NCBI GenBank assembly: GCA_037382465.1 | Contig: JARRPX010000052.1 | Location: 1 to 43,390 of the forward strand | Direction of reading: 5' to 3' | Origin: Anaerolineales bacterium | GTDB taxonomy: Bacteria; Chloroflexota; Anaerolineae; Anaerolineales; E44-bin32 | DNA: 43,390 bases | In this document: piece after piece, positions 14,905 through 24,296 of the stretch | Numbering within the stretch: position 1 is the first letter of the stretch | Layout of the letters: each line of letters begins with the position of its first letter | Translations under genes and position numbers: made by a program | The notes under the pieces: model-generated | Database searches by the model: none | Told to the model about the DNA's origin: nothing | The model's input: only the letters and a program-made list of their open reading frames with translations

Positions 14905-16788
14905 CTACACCGCACGTGGTTCGGTGGATCGTTCTGCAAGCGGGTAAATCGAGAACGCGTAACAGATCAACGCAAGCAGGTAGAGGCTGCGAATTCCCAG
15001 CGCAAGCGAGGCGTACTCTGTCAGGCCGCCCAGCACGCCGCCGAACAAGTTGGAGCCCATTACGGCCGGAATCGAAGTCACGTCACGAAAACGAATGGCA
15101 AAGATCATCGCCGCAAAAAACAACGGCGCTGCTTGTTCCAGACTGGCCAGCGTCATACGCAACATCGTTGGCAGTTCCAGGAAATTCCGCAGCGGGATGA
15201 AGTAACTGAGGATCAACGTCAGCCCGAGGAAAACATACAGGGCACGCGTGTCGCTCAGCTTGAAATGTTCGACGATGATGTTGGCCAACACGATCATGAG
15301 TAAAATGGCACTGATCACCACTGCGTTGACCACCCAAGTCGATCCGAACAGCAAAGCCATCTCCGTCACGCTCTTGGTTTCGAGCAAGAAAAAACCCGCA
15401 CCCAGGAAGAAGAAACCGGGCTTGAACTGCCTTAAGCCGGGCAAGTTGCGGAGAATGAGCAGGAAGGCAAGGATGCCAATCCCCAGGATGGCAATGACGT
15501 GCGTGGAAGGGATCGCCTTGTCGGAAATCGCCAGCAGGCCGTCGTCCGTCAATAAATCCCGCACACGGGAGAAGCTCTCGCGAGTGTAGACGAAGTTGTC
15601 CAGTCGTGCGCTTGCATTGGGACTGAAGAGGGCGTGAGAGTCCAGAAACCCGAAGACGATCATGTCGTATTCATCGGTCGCGTTCGTAAAGAACGAACGG
15701 GCGTCTTCGACGACATCCGTGACAGCCGGGTTGGAATACGGCTTTTCCGGATGGAATTCCTTCCCCAGACTCAGAATCAAGGGATCGATTTCAACCGCGA
15801 CCACTTCCTGCGCTCCGGCGCGCAATGCACCGGCCACATCGTTTCCCGTACCCGCGCCGACGATCAATATCCGGGTCAGAGACGGCGCCGCCGTATAGGC
15901 GGCATCATAAATTGCCTGCCTGGAATCGAAATATTCCGGAGCCTTGGCGTAATTTTCGTTAACGAAATCCGGGTCCAGGTTGACCATCTCCTGGTGGAAG
16001 GCCAGATTCACGGAGAGCTCGTATCCCAGGAGCACATCCGGGGATCCTGGTACGCGCTTTTCCTGCACGTCGATACGATAGTATGGAGACCAGATGGTTC
16101 TCATCGACATATTCGGCCATACGAGAACCATCACTGCGGGTATGAATGCCACGATCACGGCCAACCAACGCGATCGGGACGCCATCTGCAGGATGAAGTA
16201 AACAATGCCCGCAGCCGCAAGGAAAAACCAGATCGCCGGCGGCAAGGACATAAACGAGATTCCCGTATAGAGAAGCACACCTGCCACACTGCCGATGACG
16301 TTGATGCTGTATCCTTCAAGCGGACGAAATGCCACGAATTTCGCTGCGACCAACTCGCCGAGCGGGACAAAGACGAGCGCCAACAGCAGAAACATTCCCA
16401 ACAAGAGACCGTGGAGAGCGATCTGCCGCAGCGCCATGATCTGGGAACTTAATTCTTCAATCGATCCCGACCAGAAGTACTCCTGTGCATTGAAACGGTT
16501 GCTGAGCAGAATGTCGCTCAGCAACGTTCGCCCCAGACCCAGCACGATCCCGACGATGAGGATCATCAATGGCAGGTAAATACGGAACAAGGAACGCAGG
16601 CCGCGTTCCTTGCTGTATATGACAAACCCCAAACCCATGCCGAGGTACGCCGCAATCAAGGCGATATTCTTATAAAAGGAAAAGAAACGCAGCTCAGATG
16701 CGACCCAGCGAATGAAGACGAGTTCGACAAAAAGGCCCAGTGCGCTGGCCAAAAAAAGATCGAAAACCAGTCGCTTTCTTTTTGCCAT
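14905..16788 (-). CDS. Membrane spermidine-synthase-like protein, apparently shortened
   Basis: The 627-residue product has a block of membrane helices at the N-terminus (FLASALGLFVELVFIRW is the first), a Rossmann methyltransferase-like domain at about 300-415 and further helices at the C-terminus. The SAM/decarboxy-SAM binding loop is ILIVGAGTGNDVAGAL, followed by EVVAVEIDP and VVEDARSFF as in polyamine aminopropyltransferases. Family members keep a long stretch between the Rossmann domain and the return to the membrane. Here the text runs straight from LLTDDGLLAIS into DKAIPSTHVIAI at about residue 420 (near position 15531), so about 100 residues seem missing in frame. Substrate is unknown; large membrane members of this family are not proven polyamine synthases. 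Confidence 0.8.
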   Translation of the reverse strand: MAKRKRLVFDLFLASALGLFVELVFIRWVASELRFFSFYKNIALIAAYLGMGLGFVIYSKERGLRSLFRIYLPLMILIVGIVLGLGRTLLSDILLSNRFNAQEYFWSGSIEELSSQIMALRQIALHGLLLGMFLLLALVFVPLGELVAAKFVAFRPLEGYSINVIGSVAGVLLYTGISFMSLPPAIWFFLAAAGIVYFILQMASRSRWLAVIVAFIPAVMVLVWPNMSMRTIWSPYYRIDVQEKRVPGSPDVLLGYELSVNLAFHQEMVNLDPDFVNENYAKAPEYFDSRQAIYDAAYTAAPSLTRILIVGAGTGNDVAGALRAGAQEVVAVEIDPLILSLGKEFHPEKPYSNPAVTDVVEDARSFFTNATDEYDMIVFGFLDSHALFSPNASARLDNFVYTRESFSRVRDLLTDDGLLAISDKAIPSTHVIAILGIGILAFLLILRNLPGLRQFKPGFFFLGAGFFLLETKSVTEMALLFGSTWVVNAVVISAILLMIVLANIIVEHFKLSDTRALYVFLGLTLILSYFIPLRNFLELPTMLRMTLASLEQAAPLFFAAMIFAIRFRDVTSIPAVMGSNLFGGVLGGLTEYASLALGIRSLYLLALICYAFSIYPLAERSTEPRAV

Positions 16789-16983
16789 CGAGTGTCATCC
16801 TCCAACGAGCGGACATTGGGAAAGCTCAAATTTCGGCAGGATTATATGGAAAAAAGGGGAAAATTGAAACCATATTACGACACGTTCCGAATTGTCCCCT
16901 GCGCATTTCAAAACAAGTTACTCTCAGAAGGTCGAAATTCTGTAAGCTGGCAGCGACAATTCGCCTTCATCCCGATGAGCAGC

Positions 16984-18660
16984 TCACCCTTCCCCGACCA
17001 AATACGTAAACAACCCAGCCATTTCCGCAAACAAATCGCGGTATTTATTATAATCGGTCTCAGGTGCGGCGAAATCAAGATGGTATTGGAAATCCTGTCC
17101 GACGAAGATGAATTCGATGTGACTCTCAGTTTCCAATTCACCTTTCACCGTACGGTCGTAGAGGAATTCCACCACACCTACGTCACGGCCGTTGATCCTG
17201 CGCGTGGTATAGGCGATCGCTCGATATTCCGGCTGCAGCGATAGATCGTCGCTCAAGTCCTCGGCATACTGCCTGGCTCCTTTGCCTTCGGCAAGATCGT
17301 ACACGCTTACCGTCAATTCAGGACAGGATTGATCCTCGCGGCAAACGGCACTCAGCCCCACGCGCCGTAAATCCTGATTCCAAACTCCTGCGGACCATTC
17401 ACGCGGGTAGCGGACGACGAAAAAGGTTTCGTCCTGTACGTAATCGATCATGGCCGCATTGGTACGGTCCACGCTTCCCAGCACAATCGCCTGATTAAGG
17501 GAAGCTAACAGAGTGGCGCGATCTACGGCAGCGGCCTGAAAATCTCGCACGCGAACCTCGGCGTGAAGACTGCGTTCGGCTCGTCCTAGAGTAAGACTGA
17601 CAAGCCGTCCGCTGTCGGCATCCATCTCTATCACAACACGATCAAGCGCCTGTCCGGTGCTCGTTGCGGTATAACGCCCTTGCCGCTCGTATGCTCGCCA
17701 ACTGGCAGCCTGCAGCTCCGCCGGCAGGCTGAACGCCGCTTCCGGTAGAGCAGAGTCCAGGACGCTGGTCAGGTCTTCACGACTCACCTTGTTCACACGT
17801 CCGTTGTCATAATCCGTGTAATAATTACCGTCGATCACCCAGATGTTACTCTCGCTGCGGATCGGTTCGCCAGGAACGGCGTGCAGATGCACCTCGAGGT
17901 GATAATCATCCCCCACACGCGTCACCGTGTAGTCGCGCACGAGATCGCCGTTGTCGTTCGTCGTCTGGTATTGGTAGTTTACGCGGCTGGCCGATTTTGC
18001 TGCGAGCAGTGCATGATCGGCTTTCTCCGCCACGCCGATTCCCAGACCATCCATGAACCGATCGGTCCCCACGCTGAAGGTTGCGCGTGGGGATAAAAAC
18101 GGCGCCAGAAAACTGATCAGCACGACCAGGATCACCGTCATCAGTAAAAAACCGATCACGTTCGGCATGATGAGTTGCCTCGGTTCAGCGAAGCTATTGG
18201 CAAGCAGCGTTCCCACCAGATACAAACCGACCAGGGCGGCCATGTCCAGGATCACGATGTGAATATAGACCGCATTGGGGTCGTACCCGACCAATACGCT
18301 GAGCATGAGTACAATTGGTGCGGTAACGAGCATGATCATGGCTACAGTCACTATCAGGGTCAACGGGATAGCCGTCACCTGAGACGGCTTTTCCTCGCGA
18401 CCGAGCAAACGGAACGTCACCCAGAAGATGGGGACGGACAACAACAAGCCAAAAGCGACGATCAAGGCGACCTTGAACGCATCTTTCAAGGCCGTGTCCG
18501 TGCCAATGCCGATGCCCATGGCGAATCCATACACCGCCCCACCGAAAAGGGAGAATAGAAAAGCGGCCAGGATAAATCCCTTCAAGGATCGCCCTTCCTT
18601 TATCGTGCTCACCAGGCCGCGTTGGCGAAAAATTCCGAAAAGTGATTTTAAGACATTCAT
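16984..18660 (-). CDS. Membrane protein with extracytoplasmic lipoprotein-like and PsbP-like domains
   Basis: The ATG at 18660 overlaps the stop of the upstream gene (ATGA), so it is translationally coupled and the better start than the in-frame ATG 18 bp earlier. The 558-residue product has five or six membrane helices in the first 200 residues, separated by short loops and resembling a Yip1-type or similar small membrane domain. The rest is soluble: a middle domain at about 215-400 with DYTVTRVGDDYHLEVHL and the repeated pattern IWVIDGNYYTDYD, which looks like an LppX/LolA-like lipid-binding style fold, then a C-terminal PsbP-like region (YVQDETFFVVRYPREWSAG, then RINGRDVGVVEFLYD). I do not recognise the whole protein. 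It is the last gene of a three-gene operon. Confidence 0.75.
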   Translation of the reverse strand: MNVLKSLFGIFRQRGLVSTIKEGRSLKGFILAAFLFSLFGGAVYGFAMGIGIGTDTALKDAFKVALIVAFGLLLSVPIFWVTFRLLGREEKPSQVTAIPLTLIVTVAMIMLVTAPIVLMLSVLVGYDPNAVYIHIVILDMAALVGLYLVGTLLANSFAEPRQLIMPNVIGFLLMTVILVVLISFLAPFLSPRATFSVGTDRFMDGLGIGVAEKADHALLAAKSASRVNYQYQTTNDNGDLVRDYTVTRVGDDYHLEVHLHAVPGEPIRSESNIWVIDGNYYTDYDNGRVNKVSREDLTSVLDSALPEAAFSLPAELQAASWRAYERQGRYTATSTGQALDRVVIEMDADSGRLVSLTLGRAERSLHAEVRVRDFQAAAVDRATLLASLNQAIVLGSVDRTNAAMIDYVQDETFFVVRYPREWSAGVWNQDLRRVGLSAVCREDQSCPELTVSVYDLAEGKGARQYAEDLSDDLSLQPEYRAIAYTTRRINGRDVGVVEFLYDRTVKGELETESHIEFIFVGQDFQYHLDFAAPETDYNKYRDLFAEMAGLFTYLVGEG

Positions 18661-21521
18661 TCTTCCCACTCCCTCCATGTTTTCGTAAACCGTTCACGAG
18701 TGGCAAGCAATTGCTCGCGTTTGGACAAAGCCAGCAACCCGCCTCCGAACAGGATTCCGCCTGTTAATCCGATCTGGACCCAGCGTGATAAATCTACGAA
18801 ACCAGCACCGAGCTGCACGATGACGTTAGCCAGAAACGCAATCGATCCGTAACGCACGTAGTTACGGGAGCGTTTGCGGACGCCCCACACAATCGCCACA
18901 ACACTCTCGATGGCGAGCAACAATGTGTATCCAATTGCGCCGCGCGGCAGGGACTGCAGGAACGTCGATCCCAGTAACAGGATCAACCCCAATCTTGTCA
19001 CCCAATTGTACGTGGTTTGTTTCCCGCGCCTGCGTTCATTCCAACCCCCGAATAAAAGCGCCAACCCGAGCGGCAGGATATACGCCTGCGGTTCATCCAC
19101 CTCGAAAGCCATCAGCACGGACCAAAGCACGAGCAAGAATGACATGCCGCCGACGTACGCTTGGTAGACCGATTTGCGCCTGGCGGCGTCCGCCGAATAG
19201 GTTACCCCGGCGATGGCAAAGGTCGCCGCGGCAATGATCGGCTCGTAATCGTAAACTGCAATCCAGATCGAAGCGGCCACGGGAATCAACATTAAGCCCA
19301 AACCCGTGCGACGAAGTGGATCCGCGTAAATCTTTACGCTCTCTTCACTCCGTAATAACCAGGCCACACCCACGAAGAGTAAACAAACGCCCGCCGTGTA
19401 CATCGGGCCGACTTGGTCGTAGTCCACGTTCAACTCTTCGAGCAGGAAAAAGTGACCGATAAAAACCACCAGGAGACCTAAATAGGTGAGCAAATGCGGC
19501 AGCTTGCGCTTCTGAAATTCGGAGCGTTCCAGCCAGGCGAAGGTCAAGAGCAGAATAGACGACACCAGCGACATTCCTATTGCCATGTAGTAATCATCAA
19601 CCATCGCGGTACCATAGGCCGCCAACAAATCCAACGACGCGACGATGTATAACGGCCATCCCCAGCCCTCATGATCCCTACGCCGTAAAGCGTATCCCAC
19701 CATCACCAGAACGACGCCAAGTGCTGCGTAGGAAATTTCGAACACTTGCGTCGGCGTTTTCCAATCGTAAATCGCATTGTGGGCGGCGTGCAGACAAAGA
19801 TTCGATGCCAGCAGCATGGGATAGAGCAGCCACGGCACCTCGAGCCACAGGGCTACGAGGAAGTACACCACGGCGATAACGGCCAGTGCAATGCTGTTAA
19901 TCACGGGAGTTTCGTAAGTCAGCACGGCGCTGATGATGCTCAGCAGCGCGGCGGCGCTGAGGAAGGGCATGCCGTGCCGCAATTGACGCCTGCCGAGGGC
20001 GTAGCCGATGACGGTGTAATTCAGACCGAGTAAACCCATGATCAAGCCGCTGTCGGATTCATCGCCGACGTACCAGGCGAGCAGCAGCCATACGGGCAAG
20101 ATGAACAACCAGACCGCGCCGTACACCCAGCGAAAATCGCGGTGAACCACAGCCGAAATGGCCAGGATGACCACGTCGACGAAGAGCACGATTGCCAGGT
20201 CCAATTCGTTCCCGGCTGCGGATAACGTAACCACCAGCGCCACCGCATAAGCCGCAGCATAAAGCGGCCAACCCGCGGCGCGCAATCCCTCAGCTTGTTC
20301 CAGGCGATAGCCTATGCCCATGTATGCCAGAGCGAGAATCATCAACGTGGCAGCCATGGCAATATCGCTGGCATTCAACTCTACCAGGAGTAAATACGTC
20401 GTCACCGGGACGAGTACCGCTGCCGCCCAGCGCGCCGCAATCCATTTATAAAGCACGTTACTGATGGCATAGAACAAAGCACCCACAGCGACGCAAATAA
20501 CAGGCAGCCAGGGAACGATAGGCGCACACCGGCTGCAGCCGGAATAATCCGACCAAAGGGCGAGGGCAAATACAATGGCCAAAGGCATACCGATTTGGGA
20601 CACGTATCGAAGCGGATCGTACGTATAACTGGCCGTAGAAGATGATTTTGCGCGATAGGAAAGCAGCATGATCAAGGTCAACAGCAGGCCGGAAGCAAGC
20701 GGCGTAAATGTAATATGGGCATCGAACACTTTCAGCGCCGCAGCCAGCGTGCTCCCCACAGCACCGATACTGATGTAGATAAAAAGATCTGCCTTTGTCC
20801 AGCGGGCAGTGATCACGTAGGCGCAGAAACAAATCGGCGATGCGATCAGCCACATCACGTCATCTCGTAGACCTGCCGGTCCCACCACGTAGTGCTGCAG
20901 CACGGCGAAGTTGAGTGCCAGGAATCCCGAGGCCAAACCAAGCAGGGCGACGCCGGCAATGCGATATGCTTCACTTTGGAATAATACAAAGCCACCGAGA
21001 TACGTCAATCCCGTGATCATCAGCGTAATCGCAAATTTCGCCGGCCCGGGAATGCGGCCCCAATTCACGCCGACGAAAATCGCTCCGGCGATGAAGAGCA
21101 GGAAGCCGCCAATGTAAAGCGCGATCTTGATGTTGCGCTCGCTGAGCAGCCATTGGTCGAAGGGCACGCTCTCCTTGGCGGGTTCAGGTGCAGACACCGA
21201 TGCGGAGGCAGATGTGGAAGCAGCATTTGCTGAAACCATCCGCGCAGGTGCCGCGGCCGCTTTTTCCGACACCGCAGGCGTCGGTTCGACGGCCGGCTCT
21301 TCCATTGGGGCGCCGCGACGCAGCCGTTCACGCAGAGTTTTCAAGCGGTTGACGTACGAGTTGCGATATGTGGCAACCCCCGGCCATCCGCGGGTTCTCT
21401 CCACCAGATACTCCAGCTGGTACAGTTCGAGCAAGTCCTCGGAGGCAAACGCTTCCCCGCAAACGCGGCATTTCTTTACCACCTTTTCCAGACCCGGAGT
21501 TCCGCAGTTCGGGCACTTCAT
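18657..21521 (-). CDS. Zinc-ribbon protein with about two dozen membrane helices
   Basis: The start at 21521 has AAGGAG 6 bp upstream and directly opens a zinc ribbon with two CxxC pairs (CPNC and CRVC, residues 3-21). A helix, a Pro/Ala/Ser linker at about 75-120 and then some 24 hydrophobic segments fill the rest of the 954 residues, with short charged loops (for example RYVSQIGMPLAIVFALALW). The build resembles the SCO7613-type and DUF2157-type giant membrane proteins of Actinobacteria and Chloroflexota, whose role is unknown. The cytoplasmic ribbon could bind protein or nucleic acid. The stop overlaps the next start and the previous stop is 14 bp away, so all three proteins are likely made together and may form a membrane complex. 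Confidence 0.82.
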   Translation of the reverse strand: MKCPNCGTPGLEKVVKKCRVCGEAFASEDLLELYQLEYLVERTRGWPGVATYRNSYVNRLKTLRERLRRGAPMEEPAVEPTPAVSEKAAAAPARMVSANAASTSASASVSAPEPAKESVPFDQWLLSERNIKIALYIGGFLLFIAGAIFVGVNWGRIPGPAKFAITLMITGLTYLGGFVLFQSEAYRIAGVALLGLASGFLALNFAVLQHYVVGPAGLRDDVMWLIASPICFCAYVITARWTKADLFIYISIGAVGSTLAAALKVFDAHITFTPLASGLLLTLIMLLSYRAKSSSTASYTYDPLRYVSQIGMPLAIVFALALWSDYSGCSRCAPIVPWLPVICVAVGALFYAISNVLYKWIAARWAAAVLVPVTTYLLLVELNASDIAMAATLMILALAYMGIGYRLEQAEGLRAAGWPLYAAAYAVALVVTLSAAGNELDLAIVLFVDVVILAISAVVHRDFRWVYGAVWLFILPVWLLLAWYVGDESDSGLIMGLLGLNYTVIGYALGRRQLRHGMPFLSAAALLSIISAVLTYETPVINSIALAVIAVVYFLVALWLEVPWLLYPMLLASNLCLHAAHNAIYDWKTPTQVFEISYAALGVVLVMVGYALRRRDHEGWGWPLYIVASLDLLAAYGTAMVDDYYMAIGMSLVSSILLLTFAWLERSEFQKRKLPHLLTYLGLLVVFIGHFFLLEELNVDYDQVGPMYTAGVCLLFVGVAWLLRSEESVKIYADPLRRTGLGLMLIPVAASIWIAVYDYEPIIAAATFAIAGVTYSADAARRKSVYQAYVGGMSFLLVLWSVLMAFEVDEPQAYILPLGLALLFGGWNERRRGKQTTYNWVTRLGLILLLGSTFLQSLPRGAIGYTLLLAIESVVAIVWGVRKRSRNYVRYGSIAFLANVIVQLGAGFVDLSRWVQIGLTGGILFGGGLLALSKREQLLATRERFTKTWREWEE

Positions 21522-21535
21522 GGCCGACTCCTTCC

Positions 21536-22144
21536 TCAAAGTGTCTCCACCATACCGAGCGCTTCAAGCTCCGCGAGCGCCTTTTTGCGCTGCTCACGTG
21601 ATCGCCCGAAACGGATGGCGTAGACCAGATCCTTCGTTTGTTTGCCAATATCGATTACTTCCTTCTCCCCCTCCACGGCCGTCAGAATCGCCTTGGCTTG
21701 ATCTCGGGTAAACCATCGCAGTGTACTGCAGTCACCGCGGGCAGCCTGCCGCTGACCCCAGATGGTCCCGAAGAGCCACACGACGATCAGGAAGGGAATG
21801 GCGTTTAGCAGCGCGTACTCGTCTGTCATGATGACCGCGATCAATAATGGGATAGCGGTGCGTACTCCAGCGAGCAGTAAAGCCTGCCGGCCGTGCCAGC
21901 GTACGAACGGTCTCTCCTTGTCCAGGGCCGGTTTGAGCAGGATCAAATGCCACATCGCTGAGGCGGCGACGGCGATAACATTCGTCATTTGGGCGACGAT
22001 CCACCAGGTACATCCCTCATAACTTGAGCCGCACACCAATCTATATCCCGGGTCACTGAAGTAAACCCAGAGCAGTGTGGGGATCGTAAGCACGGGTGAC
22101 AACCACAGCCAGCGATACCACATGCGAGCTTCAGGGATTTGCAT
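21536..22144 (-). CDS. Unknown four-helix membrane protein, first gene of operon
   Basis: The 202-residue protein has four membrane helices at about residues 9-28, 45-68, 88-108 and 113-132 (for instance MTNVIAVAASAMWHLIL) and a basic cytoplasmic tail. The first half looks like a DUF4870-type or similar tetraspan protein; the tail includes DQAKAILTAVEGEKEVI and ends in a helix with EQRKKALAELEALGMVETL, like a small helical repeat. Four Cys lie in the first two thirds, two of them in a loop (VCGSSYEGC) that could form a disulfide on the outside. I do not recognise a function. GGAAAGGCGG precedes the ATG. Confidence 0.75.
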   Translation of the reverse strand: MQIPEARMWYRWLWLSPVLTIPTLLWVYFSDPGYRLVCGSSYEGCTWWIVAQMTNVIAVAASAMWHLILLKPALDKERPFVRWHGRQALLLAGVRTAIPLLIAVIMTDEYALLNAIPFLIVVWLFGTIWGQRQAARGDCSTLRWFTRDQAKAILTAVEGEKEVIDIGKQTKDLVYAIRFGRSREQRKKALAELEALGMVETL

Positions 22145-22534
22145 GGCGCCGCCTTTCCGTTGCGAAGCGGAGGTTCTACCGTCCCGTTCAAGTTGTTATT
22201 CAGTAAAGAAAATAAAGCCTCGATCAACGAGCGATTGACCGTAAGACCAACACAGCATAATCAGGGCAAGATACCTTTAGAATCAGATCTAGGTGAACAG
22301 CGATGCAGTTCATCGAGCGGCTGCCGTGGCTGCATCGGCGATGACACGCTTATCGTACTGCCGATAATGGGGAAAATCACACAGCAACTTGCCCTGTAGA
22401 AATCATCCTGTGATTGTTAAAACCCTGCTTCTTCATGAAGGTTTCTACGTTCCCCTCCAAACAGCGAACAATCGGAGAAATGTGTACAATCCCTGCGGAT
22501 CACGCCGGGTCTATCAAAGCGAAAGGGAATCCTT
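22145..22534. other. Divergent intergenic region
   Basis: This 390-bp stretch lies between two divergent genes. I see no credible coding sequence. It contains one imperfectly explained hairpin, CGATGCAG (22301-22308) with CTGCATCG (22330-22337), 200 bp upstream of the plus-strand lipoprotein and with no T-run. Promoters in both directions must lie here but no box pair stands out. Confidence 0.5.
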
Positions 22535-23188
22535 ATGAGCGACAAGCGCAGATCTCGCATATTGCCACTCATTCCAACGATCCTCTTGCTCGCAGCACTC
22601 GCCTGCGACTTTCCCGGAAGCACGCCGACTCAAGCAGAACCGGAAGCCAGCAACACGCAAGCGCCCAACACGGCAACAGCGACCGAAACCGTGGCAGCAG
22701 CGACTGAAACCGCAACGCCCGAACCACCGACCCCGACGGACACTTTGGCGCCTCCCAGCGCCACGTCTACGACCTCCCCCTGGGTGTTTGTCAGCGGCAC
22801 GTGGTCGGGATGCGTCATCTCGTCGGGTCCACCCACCACGACGGGTCCTTGCTCCAGCGCGCTCGGTCCCTTCGTGACACTTTACCTTCAACCCACCTGC
22901 TTGATCGGCCAGCATTGTGGCAATTATGTCAAGGGTGCCTTCGAGAGCGAATTCATCCGGATGAAGTTAACGCTGATCGGCATCGATGGTTCCACGATCT
23001 GGATGCACGCCGACGCGGGGAGTGGCATGTTTTCATGGGCCAGCACCGACGTGAAGATCGAGCGCGTGGGCGCCAACGTTCGCGTCACGGAGATCGCGGG
23101 TTCAGGAGACATCGTGCTGCTCCCTCCGGGCTGCGACTCGAAAATTCAGACACAAACGACCATCGGTTGCTCCGAACACGTACCGTAG
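22535..23188 (+). CDS. Small Thr/Pro-linker lipoprotein
   Basis: The 217-residue product begins with a lipoprotein signal (LIPTILLLAALAC, Cys about residue 24), then a 50-residue linker made almost wholly of Thr, Ala, Pro and Glu, as in many Chloroflexota surface lipoproteins. The mature domain from about 78 on starts WVFVSGTWSGCVISSG and contains six or so Cys residues, so disulfides are likely. It carries a beta-rich end (VKIERVGANVRVTEIAGSG). I know of no family for this domain. AGGGA precedes the ATG by 8 bp. The gene stands alone between divergent and convergent neighbours. Confidence 0.75.
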   Translation: MSDKRRSRILPLIPTILLLAALACDFPGSTPTQAEPEASNTQAPNTATATETVAAATETATPEPPTPTDTLAPPSATSTTSPWVFVSGTWSGCVISSGPPTTTGPCSSALGPFVTLYLQPTCLIGQHCGNYVKGAFESEFIRMKLTLIGIDGSTIWMHADAGSGMFSWASTDVKIERVGANVRVTEIAGSGDIVLLPPGCDSKIQTQTTIGCSEHVP

Positions 23189-23352
23189 CGCATTACCAAA
23201 CGGGGCCAAGAATATGCCGGGGGGCGTGTTGATCGTGGGGGAGAAAAGATTGAACGGACTCGGATGATCCGATTCAGGATTGCCCTCCGATCACTTGTTC
23301 CGGGCGGTTTCCGATCTCAGCGCTCTGCAGCCATACGGCTGCAAATAAAAGC

Positions 23353-23401
23353 GGGCTTCTTCGAAGGCTGCGCCTGACCTGGCGACCTTGAGAAGAAGCC
23401 C
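23353..23401 (-). terminator. Terminator of the GyrI-like gene
   Basis: GGGCTTCTTC (23353-23362) pairs with GAAGAAGCCC (23392-23401); the enclosed 29 bases can form a small inner helix. On the minus strand the hairpin is followed by GCTTTTATTT, a usable U-tract. A second small hairpin (GCAGCC/GGCTGC, 23327-23342) lies just beyond and may serve the plus-strand lipoprotein gene. Confidence 0.75.
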
Positions 23402-23431
23402 ACCCCCCTTTGAGAAACAGCCGCTTAGGCG

Positions 23432-23896
23432 TTATCCGGCCTTCAATGGAAATAGTATTTGCGTTTGAAGCTCTTCTTGCGGTGTTTGCCCGGGATCGGT
23501 CAAATAGAATTCATACGAAACTCCCGTGATCTCTTTCGCCTGCTCTTGAATCCATGCCATGAGCGCATTGTAGGCAGGTTCGATCTCCGCATATGCGCCT
23601 GTGTGAATGCAGGCCGCATATTTTCCGCCCGGGATCTCGTTGGCCTGAATGTCCCCCTCACCCTGCACAGCCTCGCTGACTGGAAAGCCGATCTCGACGT
23701 CCAGGTTTTGCATGTCCATGTTGTAATACGCCGAGTACGGCGGTCCCGCAGGCTGCACGCCGATCTTCCCCAGATACTGCGCCAGCTTGTCGAAAGTTTC
23801 GCCCATCAGGACCGGCAGATCCGAAACGCTGGCTCGAGTGCGGATGGAAGCTGCGGCTTGTGGGGATCGCTCAACTATCTCTATCGGGTAACTCAT
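23432..23896 (-). CDS. GyrI-like / AraC effector-binding domain protein
   Basis: The 154-residue protein is a stand-alone GyrI-like small-molecule binding domain, the fold shared by the ligand-binding part of Rob and BmrR, by SbmC/GyrI and by SOUL-type proteins. Typical features are VERSPQAAASIRTRASVSDL at the start, GPPYSAYYNMD with the conserved YY, VEIGFPVSEAV, the GGKYAACIHTGAYAEIEPAY stretch with the HxGxY motif and an Glu residue in the AWIQE helix, and YEFYLTDPGQTP near the end. Such proteins bind or hydrolyse cationic drug-like molecules or gate a regulator; the exact role here is unknown. GGAG lies 8 bp before the ATG. Its promoter carries an overlapping dyad (see 24006-24050), so it is probably inducible. 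Confidence 0.9.
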   Translation of the reverse strand: MSYPIEIVERSPQAAASIRTRASVSDLPVLMGETFDKLAQYLGKIGVQPAGPPYSAYYNMDMQNLDVEIGFPVSEAVQGEGDIQANEIPGGKYAACIHTGAYAEIEPAYNALMAWIQEQAKEITGVSYEFYLTDPGQTPQEELQTQILFPLKAG

Positions 23897-24005
23897 TTTC
23901 GTTTCTCCTTAATTATGCTCGTCGCGAAATTCGACGAGAAAATGATGAAGGTCGTTTGAATTACGCCGGCGGATGATAACTAACGATATGATCCGATGTC
24001 ATATT

Positions 24006-24050
24006 ATAGAACATTTGTTCTATTGTAGGATGAACAATCCGATCTGTCAA
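24006..24050 (-). promoter_or_regulatory. Sigma70-type promoter with overlapping GAAC-N4-GTTC dyad
   Basis: On the minus strand TTGACA (24045-24050) is followed after exactly 17 bp by TACAAT (24022-24027). The perfect dyad ATAGAACA-TT-TGTTCTAT (24006-24023) begins inside the -10 box and covers the transcription start. The core GAAC-N4-GTTC matches the LexA/DinR box of Gram-positive bacteria, though other repressors have similar sites. The first gene downstream is the GyrI-like protein, leader about 110 nt. Confidence 0.75.
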
Positions 24051-24263
24051 GCTTCAATACAAGGCCAATCTGCCATGAAATCGCCGCCGTCCGATCACCT
24101 GCTCGCCGAAGAAAGGCAACTGGCAGACGCCCGCAGCGGCTACGTAATATTGAGCGCAAAACGCTGATACCTCTCCATCTGGATTTACGGCAGCGTACCT
24201 GATCTCGGAACCAGAACTGCCCAAGCTCCAGCAATTGTTCGAGCCACGGAAGACCTCCACAAC

Positions 24264-24296
24264 GAAAAGAGCCCAATCGCCACAGCATTGGGCTCT
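24264..24296 (-). terminator. Rho-independent terminator
   Basis: AGAGCCCAAT (24268-24277) pairs perfectly with ATTGGGCTCT (24287-24296) around a 9-nt loop; on the minus strand TTTTC follows. It lies 44 bp after the stop of the gene at 24340-24783. Confidence 0.88.

Noticed and set aside
22301-22337. Hairpin CGATGCAG/CTGCATCG as a terminator
   Set aside because: It lies in a divergent region with no gene ending there and no T-run.
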